From: Micavibrio sp.
GTDB taxonomy: Bacteria > Pseudomonadota > Alphaproteobacteria > Micavibrionales > Micavibrionaceae
Assembly (NCBI GenBank): GCA_026989265.1
Contig: JALSJP010000027.1
Location: 1 to 51,806 of the forward strand
Reading direction: 5' to 3'
DNA length: 51,806 bases
Part shown: one piece after another, positions 25,006-33,695 of the stretch
How positions within the stretch are numbered: the stretch's first letter is position 1
Layout: each line of letters starts with the position of its first letter
The notes under the pieces: generated by a model
What the model was told of the DNA's origin: nothing
The model's database searches: none
What the model saw: the letters and a program-made list of their open reading frames with translations, nothing else
Position numbers and translations under genes: made by a program

Positions 25006-26568
25006 ATGTCAAAAACAAGTGAAATCAGCGGTTTCGTTGCAGCAGGGGATCGCTTGGCAGGGCATAGCACCATTGATGAAAACCCTTTTTTAAGCCAGCT
25101 TTTTGGTACTGGCGATGCCCCGCGTATGGTCACTATGCAAAAATTTATTGATGAGGGTGATATACCAAGCATAGGCATTGTATCAGGCATAGGGGTCGAC
25201 TGGGGGAAAGAGGATGAATTTACAAAGACCTTTGATGGTAAATTAACTGTAGGGATGCTTAAGGCTATCGAAGCATCACCTGAATTGCAAGAGGTGTTAA
25301 AAAAGAATAGCTGGTCACATGAAGATAGAGTTGTCTGGGAGAAGGGTGTATCAGAAATTATATCGGATCAGGTGCATAGTATTGCTGGTTTGAAAGAGTA
25401 TAGGTCTTCATCACCTTCAGAGAATCTTAGTGGCGGTCATGAAGTGGCAAATCGTGGTAATACCTTAAACTATTTATCGCAAGACATCAAAGATGGCACA
25501 TCAAAAATGGAATTTGATTGTGAGCAGATGTCTGCTGTAAAGGGAGCCTTATTGCAGATGGCTGATAATCATTTTTTAGGCGGAGGTAATGAAAATAGTG
25601 GTTTAAAGAAGTCTCATGATTACTATTACACTACCGGCAACTCTTATGGTAAAGACGATGGAGGAGCTTTGTTCGTGGGTCATGCCTATATAACATCATC
25701 TGCAACTGGAAACATAATAGAAGCAACTCGTGATGCTGACAATTACCTTGAGGGACGCACCACATTTGAGGAATTTGCAAGTGGTAAAAAGATGCAAGTG
25801 GTGGTGTCTGGAGATTTAAAGCACGATCTTACTGCATATGGAGGATCTGTATCCAATAGTTTTTTAAGCGATAATATAACTAGGACAATTTTAGAAAATG
25901 AAGGGTTTTTTCATAAAGTAAATCAGTTAGATGATTTAGTTGCTGCGTATGAATCTATGCCAGATGTTAAAAAATTGGCGGAGCTATCTGCCTTGATTAA
26001 GGAAAATCCTAACGACCCAACTTTAAAAGAACAGATTTTATCTAACCCTTTATCAGAAGATGCCCTTGCTATTCAAAACAGTATATTAAAAAAATATAAT
26101 GAGCTTTCTAGCATAGCCCAAGTTTCCATCCAAAAAATGAACAGTCCAGAATTGTCTCAGCAAATTTTAGAAAAATTATCCGATGCATTTCCAAAATCTG
26201 ATGCTGTACTGTACTTTGATGCTAGTAGTGATGTAATTAAGACATTTACTATAAGTGATGCTTCTGATGAAATGCTTATTGCTGTGGAGCAAGGGGCGGG
26301 GATGGCGGCGGAAAACAACAAAATTAGCTCGTTAGATGCATCATCTCTAGACCAAGTTTCGATGGATCGTGCTATGGATGGTATGGGCAATCCTGAAAAG
26401 GCAGTAGGTAGCACGCATCTGGCAGCGGCAGCAGCGAATCAATTGGGCGCATCACCTGACTTTATTGCCAGCATCACACAGCAAGATTCTAAAACACATC
26501 AACCTCAACAACAGCCAGATTTTTCAATATCACCTGATTTACCTAGGTCAGAAATGGTTATGGGGTAA
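25006..26568 (+). CDS. Unknown protein with transglutaminase/papain-like Cys-His signature
   Basis: 520 residues; no known family recognised. No signal peptide or membrane segment. A candidate catalytic set lies mid-protein: Cys172 in MEFDCEQMSAVKGALLQM, His226 in GGALFVGHAYITSS and Glu239 in GNIIEATRD. The layout Cys - about 54 residues - His - 13 residues - acidic, with a helix after the cysteine, is that of bacterial transglutaminase-like cysteine peptidases. Residues 290-400 look helical; the C-terminus is Gln/Pro/Ser rich and probably disordered (QQDSKTHQPQQQPDFS). A good GGGGA site precedes the ATG. It converges with 26571-26900 at a 2-bp gap. It could be a secreted effector or a cytosolic processing enzyme; unproven. 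Confidence 0.6.
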   Translation: MSKTSEISGFVAAGDRLAGHSTIDENPFLSQLFGTGDAPRMVTMQKFIDEGDIPSIGIVSGIGVDWGKEDEFTKTFDGKLTVGMLKAIEASPELQEVLKKNSWSHEDRVVWEKGVSEIISDQVHSIAGLKEYRSSSPSENLSGGHEVANRGNTLNYLSQDIKDGTSKMEFDCEQMSAVKGALLQMADNHFLGGGNENSGLKKSHDYYYTTGNSYGKDDGGALFVGHAYITSSATGNIIEATRDADNYLEGRTTFEEFASGKKMQVVVSGDLKHDLTAYGGSVSNSFLSDNITRTILENEGFFHKVNQLDDLVAAYESMPDVKKLAELSALIKENPNDPTLKEQILSNPLSEDALAIQNSILKKYNELSSIAQVSIQKMNSPELSQQILEKLSDAFPKSDAVLYFDASSDVIKTFTISDASDEMLIAVEQGAGMAAENNKISSLDASSLDQVSMDRAMDGMGNPEKAVGSTHLAAAAANQLGASPDFIASITQQDSKTHQPQQQPDFSISPDLPRSEMVMG

Positions 26569-26570
26569 TA

Positions 26571-26900
26571 TTAAATATCGCGCGTTATAACGGGTAGTTC
26601 TTTGATTTCCTCTAGTGTTTTGCCATCTTTCATAAATATTAAAAACACTCTTTTTGCATTTAACAACCGCTGATAAGATAGAGGCTGCAACGAAAGGTCA
26701 ACTTTATGTATGTTCCCATTTTGCGTTACTAAAATTATGGACTTGTCTTCATTGTCAAATTCCACCCAGTTTGGGGTTTCATCAAAAGGTTTATCATGCA
26801 CAATCCATGGGTCACCGTTTTCTTTTACAATAATGGATATATCCATTATTGTGCTTAAATCACCTTTTATAGGGATTTCTATATCATTTGAATCAGTCAT
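26571..26900 (-). CDS. Small hypothetical protein convergent with the Cys-His protein
   Basis: 109 residues, acidic, predicted mainly beta (ISIIVKENGDPWIVHDKPFD, then KSIILVTQNGNIHKVDL), C-terminal helix. No recognised family. The phrase IIVTQNG-like plus an even strand pattern suggests a small beta-sheet domain. Its stop codon is 2 bp from the stop of the convergent 25006-26568 gene. A 9-bp inverted repeat (26925-26955) lies just upstream of its start, and no Shine-Dalgarno sequence is obvious. Function unknown. Confidence 0.55.
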   Translation of the reverse strand: MTDSNDIEIPIKGDLSTIMDISIIVKENGDPWIVHDKPFDETPNWVEFDNEDKSIILVTQNGNIHKVDLSLQPLSYQRLLNAKRVFLIFMKDGKTLEEIKELPVITRDI

Positions 26901-26924
26901 TTTAATATTGCTATTCTATGTAAC

Positions 26925-26955
26925 TACGATAATGTTAAATTATTATATTATCGTA
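26925..26955 (-). promoter_or_regulatory. Inverted repeat upstream of the 109-residue gene
   Basis: TACGATAAT (26925-26933) and ATTATCGTA (26947-26955) are perfect inverted repeats with a 13-bp spacer, 25 bp upstream of ATG 26900 on the minus strand. It could be an operator or a leader hairpin; AT-rich context makes chance possible. Confidence 0.3.
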
Positions 26956-27037
26956 TGTAATTCAATATAATAACAGGAAAACAAGCAATTTACTAAATCA
27001 ATTAAAACATAGGTTATGTCGTATATTATATTTAATA

Positions 27038-27778
27038 CTAATGAACCATTTTTGAAAAGCCGCTTTGCTTGTTGAATGCCTCAAAGGCGGATGGGGTGGT
27101 GATTTCACTTATATCAAATCCCATAAATGTAGAGTTCATATCCTCTAATAGACGTGCCTCTTGATTTTCTAGCAAAGACATGCGCTTTTTCGCATATGAA
27201 TTATAAGCAGATGCCAGAGTTTTTTCGCGCAGTTCATCGCGCCCAAGCAATTTGGCTATATATGCTTTGCTGCTCAATATATCGAGATTATCAGGATCAA
27301 CGCGCAAAGCCTTGTCCGCAACCAAAAGAGCTTCTTCCTCGCGGTTAAGGTTGGTCAGGGCAAACCCCTTATTAATCAAGGCATTTATATTATTAGGATC
27401 ATCTTTTAATATATGCTCTTCGCGCTCAAGAAGTTTTTCATATTCCTGCTTTAAATGATTTATAAATGCTTTTTGAAATAATAGTTTTTCATTATTAGGA
27501 TCATCTATTAATCTTTGATCTATAAGTATATTTGCTTCTTTGTAAAATCCATCAACAATCATTATGTCGATTTCATCATCGCTGTTGCTTGGGTCATACC
27601 CATCTATTGAATCTGGATTTACAAAGTAATGGCAATCGGAGCGCTGCATAAAATTCATTAAATCATAGGCAAGCCGCGCGCGCATTGACCCATCATCCAC
27701 TGGCACATGGCTAAGCGGGTGCGAGTATTTAAACTTTTCTGAAGACGCATTACTAGCGTAAATTTCCTCTGGTAGCAT
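27038..27778 (-). CDS. TPR-repeat protein
   Basis: 246 residues from ATG 27778, which has the site GGGGGTT; an in-frame ATG at 27793 would add five residues but has no site. Residues about 85-205 contain tetratricopeptide-like helical pairs, for example NNINALINKGFALTNLNREE and DNLDILSSKAYIAKLLGRDE, each introduced by a DDPNN or VDPDN turn typical of TPR starts. The N-terminal part is not recognised. No signal peptide. TPR domains mediate protein contacts; the partner is unknown. It is downstream of the phosphatase gene on the same strand after an 88-bp gap. Confidence 0.7.
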   Translation of the reverse strand: MLPEEIYASNASSEKFKYSHPLSHVPVDDGSMRARLAYDLMNFMQRSDCHYFVNPDSIDGYDPSNSDDEIDIMIVDGFYKEANILIDQRLIDDPNNEKLLFQKAFINHLKQEYEKLLEREEHILKDDPNNINALINKGFALTNLNREEEALLVADKALRVDPDNLDILSSKAYIAKLLGRDELREKTLASAYNSYAKKRMSLLENQEARLLEDMNSTFMGFDISEITTPSAFEAFNKQSGFSKMVH

Positions 27779-27881
27779 TATAACAACCCCCATTGTTTTA
27801 ACACGGTTTATATTTTTTTACTCAAGTGGCTTTTTGCCTTAAAGAGATAGTACCGCTTTTGGTTTTTTTAATCAAGGTATT

Positions 27882-28553
27882 TTATATGTTCTTAATTGTA
27901 GGTTTTATATTCCAGTCTATAACCCGCCATTTCTCTTGGTTAAACTCCAATATTCCGATTGCACCAGTTGACAGTTTAATTGGGTAATGCTGCGCAAATT
28001 CTTCAAACTTACCCGTGATATGAGGTGCGAATCTAGCGATTCCATTTGAGGTAACAACAAGCACTACCTCGCTTATATCCATTACATTATTAGTAATTTC
28101 ATCGTGGGTTTTGGATATTTGCTTGGAAAAACCTATCCAGTTTTGAATAATTTCATCAGGATTAGCTTTCCATCCATCTGGAACAATTGCATTTTTATCC
28201 CAATTTTTTATAGCCTCTGACCCAATGCGCTCAATTACTTTATCCTCGCTTTGGTTCTCATCAATGCCATAGTCAATTTCATTAAATATATCAAGAGCAT
28301 AGATATGTTCGCGTGACCCCATTTCTTGTAATGCTATTTCTGCAGTTTGTCTTGTGCGCATAAGAGAAGAGCAATATACTGCGTCAGGCATTAAATCATG
28401 TTCCTTCAAATAATGCCCTAATGCTGTGGCTTGAGCGCGTCCTTTTGAAACAAGCGGGATATCAGTTCTTGCTCCAAGGCGAGTAGGGGTATCATCAGGA
28501 TTAAATGTATTGCCGTGGCGCGCAATTATTAGCTTAGTCAATATGCTCACCAT
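27882..28553 (-). CDS. Histidine phosphatase superfamily protein (altered second histidine)
   Basis: 223 residues of the phosphoglycerate-mutase fold. The nucleophile motif is LIIARHGNTFNP (His13); SSLMRTRQTAEIAL supplies an arginine, and Glu92 lies in NEIDYG. The second conserved histidine, normally in a V-x-S-H-G motif, is replaced by Asn170 (LVVTSNGIARF), a change that usually lowers or alters activity. Its start lies inside the end of kdsB (20-bp overlap), so it is co-translated; it may act on a sugar phosphate linked to KDO or be an inactive regulator. Substrate unknown. Confidence 0.8.
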   Translation of the reverse strand: MVSILTKLIIARHGNTFNPDDTPTRLGARTDIPLVSKGRAQATALGHYLKEHDLMPDAVYCSSLMRTRQTAEIALQEMGSREHIYALDIFNEIDYGIDENQSEDKVIERIGSEAIKNWDKNAIVPDGWKANPDEIIQNWIGFSKQISKTHDEITNNVMDISEVVLVVTSNGIARFAPHITGKFEEFAQHYPIKLSTGAIGILEFNQEKWRVIDWNIKPTIKNI

Positions 28554-29346
28554 ATTTTTTAATATGTTTTTCCGCGCGTTTAATATCTTGTGGGCTGTCT
28601 ATTCCAGATTGTATCATGCCCTCATCTATATCAATTTCAACCGCGCTTATTTGTATATCATTTTCCAGCATTCTAAGCTGCTCTAACCCCTCTAAATGCT
28701 CATAATTACTTTGTTTCAAGCTGCAAAATTTTTCAAGTATGTCAGACCTAAAACCATAAAGCCCAATATGCTGGTAGATAGGAGAAATAGGGCTTGCTTG
28801 TCTTAATTCCTTTTCGCCTCGAATGGCAGGAATAATATTTTTTGAAAACCATAAGGCTTGTTTATCCTCATTTATAATTGCAGTCGTACCACTAAAAGGA
28901 GTTTTCTCTTTTGCTTTGCGCAAGCGATCTAAATCAGTCCAGCTAAGCCTGTGAACTGGCGTTATAACTTGTGAATTGGGATTAGCCTTGAAATGACCAA
29001 ATATTTTTTGAATAACTAAAGGCGAGGTAAATGGCGCATCACCTTGTAGGTTTATGATGAAATCAGGCCATTGGTCAAGTTGCCTGATGGCTGATAGCAC
29101 GCGATCTGATCCAGTAAGGCAGATAGGCGGGGTGCTTATGCAAGCCATTCCTATTTCATTGGCGTGATCTGCTATACGCTTATCTTCGGTTGTTATGAAT
29201 ATATCGATATCATTATAAGGCTCGGTGGCTTTCTTTGCTACTTCACTTACGCGCTCTAACATTGACTTGCCCGCGATCATGGCAAGAGGTTTACCCGGAA
29301 ATCTGGTTGAGCCATAACGCGCAGGAATTGCAATAGCAAGTTTCAT
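28534..29346 (-). CDS. kdsB: 3-deoxy-manno-octulosonate cytidylyltransferase (CMP-KDO synthetase)
   Basis: Activates KDO with CTP for attachment to lipid A. The N-terminal nucleotidyltransferase signature is AIPARYGSTRFPGKPLAMIAG. TGSDRVLSAI, FIINLQGDAPF and the base-contacting YQHIGLYGFRSDILEKF follow, with EQLRMLENDIQISAVEIDI at the end. 270 residues is slightly longer than the usual 245-250. This shows that the cell makes a KDO-containing LPS. Confidence 0.95.
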   Translation of the reverse strand: MKLAIAIPARYGSTRFPGKPLAMIAGKSMLERVSEVAKKATEPYNDIDIFITTEDKRIADHANEIGMACISTPPICLTGSDRVLSAIRQLDQWPDFIINLQGDAPFTSPLVIQKIFGHFKANPNSQVITPVHRLSWTDLDRLRKAKEKTPFSGTTAIINEDKQALWFSKNIIPAIRGEKELRQASPISPIYQHIGLYGFRSDILEKFCSLKQSNYEHLEGLEQLRMLENDIQISAVEIDIDEGMIQSGIDSPQDIKRAEKHIKKYGEHID

Positions 29347-29455
29347 TTATTCATCCATCTATTCATCTGGAGCATCGTTATTTCGCTCATTACGTATTAG
29401 AATACGCTGCTTCACTCATGCCTTGTCCAGATAAAGATATGAATGAATTGTTATT

Positions 29456-31285
29456 TTATTGCTTTGCTGCCCACCATGTTTGAGTAATATTAGGGCTTAT
29501 GCCTGATAAATTATCAGGGCGCTTTATCTTGTCCCAATATGCTATGCGCCATTTAGGATAATGCCACATCGGAATAACATAATGGTTCCAAAGCAAAATA
29601 CGATCAAGCGCGCGGGTTCTTGTGATAAGATCATTTCTTGATGGAGCTTGTATGAGGTCTTCAATTAGTGCATCAATTACAGGGTCTTTAATGCCTATAT
29701 AATTGCGTGAGCCTTGGATATCAGCCTTGGTAGAAGCCCAATAATCGCGCTGCTCATTACCTGGAGAGGCGGATTGCCCTAAGCTTCCTATAATAATATC
29801 ATAATCAAATGTATCAACGCGGCGCTGGAAGCTCGCCGTATCAACAACCCTGAAATTAGCCTTAACCCCAATGCGTTTTAGATTTTTTACAAATGGCAAA
29901 ACCCAACGCTCATATACTGGTGAATAGTGAAGTATCTCAAGCTCAAGTAGCTGCTTTTCACCATTTTCTAAAGTTTTATAGCGAATTCCATCATTGTTAA
30001 TCTCTGTAAAACCAGCATCCTTTAGCATAGCTACTGCAACGCGCAAATTACCGCGTATATCGCCTGTGCTGCTTGTAATCGGAGCCTTATAGCTTTTGGT
30101 AAACACGCGATCAGGGATTTTACCCTTTAATGGCTTTAATATAGCTAGCTCATCAGGAGATGGCAACCCTCTTGACGCTAGCTCGGAATTTTCAAAAAAG
30201 CTGTTAGTCCTAACATAATCACCATAGGCAAATTGCTTATTAGACCATTCAAAATCATAAGCATAAGATAGAGCCTCGCGCAATTTTATATCCTTTAATA
30301 AAGGACGACGGATATTATATATAAAGGCTTGCATACCTGCGGGGCGATTATGCTCAATCTCTCCTTTTATAAGGCGCGATGCTTTATCTTCGGAGATATT
30401 ATATCCCTCTTGCCAAGTTTTGGCAGTGCCTTCCATCTTTATATCGTAATCACCAGATAAGAACGCTTCATGAGCTACATTTTCATCACGGTAATAATCA
30501 TATGTTATTTTATCGAAGTTATTCATGCCTTTGAAAAAAGCTAAATCCTTGCCCCACCAATCAGGGTTTCTTACATATTCAATAGAGCGACCAGCCGTGA
30601 CCTTTCCGATTTTATATGCGCCGCTCCCCATTGGCGGAGTTAGCGTAGTCTCGCCAAAATTTCTGCCTTCTTGCTCCCAATAATGCTTTGGCAAGATAGT
30701 CATTTCTGCAATAATTAAAGGAAGCTCGGAATTACCCTTTACCGCGAATTCGAATTTAACTTCTTTGTCAGATAGAGCAGTAACGGACTTAACATCGCCC
30801 CAATATGCCTTATAAAATGGCTGCCCCTCTTTGGTGAGCTTATCAAATGTCCATATAACATCTGCCGCAGTTATTGGCACTCCATCATGCCACTTTGCTT
30901 CCTCGCGCAAGTTAAATGATACCCATGACCTATCAGGGGCAATAGTTATATCTTTGGCAATTATGCCATAAAGGGAGAATGGCTCATCAGATGAATTTTG
31001 CATCAAGCTTTCATATAGTAAACCAGAGCGCAGAAAATTAAGACCAGCCGCAGGATGACCCTTAATGATAAATGGATTAAGCGAATCGAATGAGCCAATG
31101 ACATGTTGCTTTAAGACTCCGCCCTTGGGCGCATCAGGATTAACATAGTCTAAATGTTTGAAATTAGCAGGATATTTCGGCTCACCATGCAAAGCAACGC
31201 CATGTTGTTTACTAACTATTTCCGCCATAGTAGGAAACGCCGTAAATATTACAGATATAGCCAATATATAAAATTTCAAAACCAT
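29456..31285 (-). CDS. yejA: Periplasmic peptide-binding protein, YejA type
   Basis: Solute-binding protein family 5 component of the Yej importer. A signal peptide (MVLKFYILAISVIFTAFPTMA) is followed by HGVALHGEPKYPANFKHLDY and the family-typical VNPDAPKGGVLKQHVIGSFD. Later KWHDGVPITAADVIWTFDKL, IEYVRNPDWWGKDLAFFKG and ending WYPKWRIAYWDK-like blocks. 609 residues is typical of YejA. It lies on the same strand as yejBE but five genes away, which is unusual for a normally contiguous operon. Confidence 0.93.
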   Translation of the reverse strand: MVLKFYILAISVIFTAFPTMAEIVSKQHGVALHGEPKYPANFKHLDYVNPDAPKGGVLKQHVIGSFDSLNPFIIKGHPAAGLNFLRSGLLYESLMQNSSDEPFSLYGIIAKDITIAPDRSWVSFNLREEAKWHDGVPITAADVIWTFDKLTKEGQPFYKAYWGDVKSVTALSDKEVKFEFAVKGNSELPLIIAEMTILPKHYWEQEGRNFGETTLTPPMGSGAYKIGKVTAGRSIEYVRNPDWWGKDLAFFKGMNNFDKITYDYYRDENVAHEAFLSGDYDIKMEGTAKTWQEGYNISEDKASRLIKGEIEHNRPAGMQAFIYNIRRPLLKDIKLREALSYAYDFEWSNKQFAYGDYVRTNSFFENSELASRGLPSPDELAILKPLKGKIPDRVFTKSYKAPITSSTGDIRGNLRVAVAMLKDAGFTEINNDGIRYKTLENGEKQLLELEILHYSPVYERWVLPFVKNLKRIGVKANFRVVDTASFQRRVDTFDYDIIIGSLGQSASPGNEQRDYWASTKADIQGSRNYIGIKDPVIDALIEDLIQAPSRNDLITRTRALDRILLWNHYVIPMWHYPKWRIAYWDKIKRPDNLSGISPNITQTWWAAKQ

Positions 31286-31342
31286 TCTTCAAATACCCTT
31301 TTATATTATTCAGGGTATATAATATCTATAAGATTTATAATG

Positions 31343-32245
31343 TCACGTATAAACGCCAGAAAAATCAGGCTTGCCAAATAAATATCCTTGCCCGTATTTT
31401 ATATCGTAATCCAAAAGCTCCACAAGCATGGATTCACTTTCGATTTTCTCAATTATAAGATTTATATTATGAGCATTTAAGCGTTGTTTTTGGCTTATCA
31501 ATTCCTCAAACTCTGCTTCAGTTTTTCCTTTTGAGATTAATATTTCCGCATTAATTTTTATAAAACTCACATTGCATGCGCTTAATTGCTCAATATCTTT
31601 GGGAATATCTGTAACATGATCTATTGAAAAGCGGCAACCGACTTTGTTAAGCTCTTCTAATATTTTCTTTTCAGATGGCGAGAGCATAAGAAAATCATTA
31701 TGGTGCATCTCAAATATCAAGCTATGTGCAATAGCTTTATGCTTAGATAGTATAGCAACTAAATTTTTTATAAAAACTTTATTACGCATGGTAAACGGCT
31801 TTATATTGATGAAATAGGATGTGGATCTATCAACTTTACTTTGTTGCTTCTTAAGTATTTTCAAGCACTCGGTTAGCAATATTGTATCTAAATTTGAAAC
31901 TATATGCTCTTCACTAGCTAGCCCCATATAATCTTGCGCTGTAACATATTGCCCAGCTTTTACGCGCAGTCTGCCGAAAAATTCGTAAAATGCGTTATGT
32001 CTTTGGGGTAGTGTTACAATGGGCTGCATAAATACGTCAATATGCTCTAGCTCTAGCGCATAATGCAGCCGCTCGCGAACAACCATATCGCTTGCGTGTT
32101 CATCATATATGCTTATAGGGCTTGGTGTCATTTTTCTTTCTTCTAGGCTGTTACTATGGCTCGTTAAGTGATCGGTAGTGAGAAATGCTGGTATCACCTC
32201 AATATCACTGCTATATGCTTTGCTTGCGCCGCGCCTTGTTTCCAT
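31343..32245 (-). CDS. Degenerate EAL-domain protein
   Basis: 300 residues. From about 55 the sequence follows an EAL fold: FMQPIVTLPQRHNAFYEFFG, AQDYMGLASEEHIVSNLD, ISFIKIN-like strand and GYLFGKP. The catalytic motif E-A-L is changed to E88-F-F, and the metal-binding D of the K-I-D motif is Asn (FIKINAEIL); the DDFG loop is also lost (FSIDHVT). These changes predict no c-di-GMP hydrolysis, so the domain may only bind a ligand or a partner. A strong AAGGAGA site precedes the ATG. Residues 1-50 are unrecognised. Confidence 0.8.
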   Translation of the reverse strand: METRRGASKAYSSDIEVIPAFLTTDHLTSHSNSLEERKMTPSPISIYDEHASDMVVRERLHYALELEHIDVFMQPIVTLPQRHNAFYEFFGRLRVKAGQYVTAQDYMGLASEEHIVSNLDTILLTECLKILKKQQSKVDRSTSYFINIKPFTMRNKVFIKNLVAILSKHKAIAHSLIFEMHHNDFLMLSPSEKKILEELNKVGCRFSIDHVTDIPKDIEQLSACNVSFIKINAEILISKGKTEAEFEELISQKQRLNAHNINLIIEKIESESMLVELLDYDIKYGQGYLFGKPDFSGVYT

Positions 32246-32303
32246 ATCATTCTCCTTGTTTTATTTATTTTCAAGGATATATGCAAATTCCACGCCAAGA
32301 TTG

Positions 32304-32864
32304 CTATTTCATATGTTTAAAGCCGATAACCATATAAGAAACCCCCGTTACAAGGGTTAATATTGTTGCAAGGCTAAGCAATACTAAGCCAAGCTCAAGC
32401 GCGTAGGGCGCGTATTCTCCGATAATCAAAAAGCCAAGGCTAAGCATTTGTGTGGCGGTTTTGTATTTTGCAAGCTTGCTAACTGGAACTTTTATGCCTT
32501 TAGGGCCTAAAAACTCGCGCAAGCCCGATACCATAAATTCACGCGCAAATATAACTATTACAAGAATTAGCCATAAACCTTCTATACGTCCGAATGCTAC
32601 TAATAATATCATAATTGATGATACAAAAATCTTATCTGATATGGGATCAAGGAAAGTGCCAAAATCACTGATTTGATTAAGTTTGCGCGCTATATATCCA
32701 TCAAAAAAATCAGTACCAGCCGCCGCGGCATAGACTATCAGGCTAAGCCAAGCTGCAACTCCGCCCCAGCTAGCCTCTACAAAAAATAGCGCAATAATAA
32801 CGGGCAAAAGCAATAGCCGCGCGATAGTTAAAATATTAGCAATATTGTTTTTAATTATTTGCAT
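32304..32864 (-). CDS. pgsA: CDP-diacylglycerol-glycerol-3-phosphate 3-phosphatidyltransferase
   Basis: Makes phosphatidylglycerophosphate, the committed step to PG and cardiolipin, in the inner membrane. The CDP-alcohol phosphotransferase motif D-G-x2-A-R-x8-G-x3-D-x3-D is complete in FFDGYIARKLNQISDFGTFL and the following DPISDK. 186 residues and about five membrane segments match PgsA. It starts 9 bp after the ctrA stop, so the two probably share a transcript. Confidence 0.94.
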   Translation of the reverse strand: MQIIKNNIANILTIARLLLLPVIIALFFVEASWGGVAAWLSLIVYAAAAGTDFFDGYIARKLNQISDFGTFLDPISDKIFVSSIMILLVAFGRIEGLWLILVIVIFAREFMVSGLREFLGPKGIKVPVSKLAKYKTATQMLSLGFLIIGEYAPYALELGLVLLSLATILTLVTGVSYMVIGFKHMK

Positions 32865-32873
32865 TATGCGTAA

Positions 32874-33578
32874 CTAAGCATTTACAGCTTTTTTATCACC
32901 GCCACTAGGATCGCGCAGCACATACCCCCTGCCCCAGACAGTTTCAATATAGTTCGTGCCATCCGTAGCGTCTGCTAGTTTCTTGCGCAGCTTACATATA
33001 AATACATCAATAATCTTAACCTCAGGCTCATCCATGCCGCCATAAAGATGGTTTAGGAACATTTCCTTAGTTAAAGTTGAGCCTTTACGCAAGGATAGCA
33101 GCTCTAATATTGCGTATTCCTTGCCAGTAAGATGAAGTGGCTTTCCCGCAGCTTCGATAGTGCGGCTATCAAGATTTACTTTAATCTCTCCAGTTTCAAT
33201 AATAGAGTGAGCATGCCCTTGAGAGCGCCTAACAATTGCTTGGATGCGGGCGACTAGCTCGCGCTTATCAAATGGCTTAGTCAGGTAATCATCTGCGCCA
33301 AACCCAAGCCCCTTTAGCTTATCATCAAGAGTGCTAAGCCCTGATAATATAAGGATAGGAGTTTCAATCTTCGCCGCGCGGAAACCCTTTAAAACATCAT
33401 AGCCATCCATATCAGGTAGCATCAAATCAAGAATTATAATGTCATATTCATAGATTTTGCCAAGATCAAGACCATCTTCGCCAAGATCGGTTACATCAAT
33501 TATATAACCCTCTGATTTGAGCATAAGCTCAATGCTTTTTGCGGTTGAGCTATCATCTTCTACTAATAAAACGCGCAT
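32874..33578 (-). CDS. ctrA: Cell-cycle response regulator CtrA
   Basis: OmpR-class response regulator that in alphaproteobacteria controls cell division, motility and replication timing. The receiver has the acidic pair E7/D8, phosphoacceptor Asp51 ([15 protein letters not shown]), Lys102-type switch residue in [11 protein letters not shown], and the C-terminal winged helix with the family-specific [20 protein letters not shown] and [15 protein letters not shown]. The length, 234 residues, and Asp51 match Caulobacter CtrA. An AAAGGAA site precedes the ATG. It is transcribed away from fliI. Confidence 0.96.
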   Translation of the reverse strand: MRVLLVEDDSSTAKSIELMLKSEGYIIDVTDLGEDGLDLGKIYEYDIIILDLMLPDMDGYDVLKGFRAAKIETPILILSGLSTLDDKLKGLGFGADDYLTKPFDKRELVARIQAIVRRSQGHAHSIIETGEIKVNLDSRTIEAAGKPLHLTGKEYAILELLSLRKGSTLTKEMFLNHLYGGMDEPEVKIIDVFICKLRKKLADATDGTNYIETVWGRGYVLRDPSGGDKKAVNA

Positions 33579-33616
33579 AAATTATTCCTTTAAAGTGTAA
33601 GCAGAGTGTGAACTTG

Positions 33617-33661
33617 TTAACCTTTATTAACACATTTTGAAAATCTTAACAAATTCTTTAA
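33617..33661. promoter_or_regulatory. TTAA half-site cluster between ctrA and fliI (candidate CtrA sites)
   Basis: The divergent ctrA/fliI gap holds four TTAA words at 33617, 33627, 33646 and 33658. The CtrA consensus is TTAA-N7-TTAA; here the spacers are 6 (33617/33627) and 8 (33646/33658), so no exact site is present. AT-rich sequence makes some TTAA words expected. Confidence 0.3.
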
Positions 33662-33695
33662 TGGTTTTATTGAAAAATAAGTTTAGAATGTGTCT

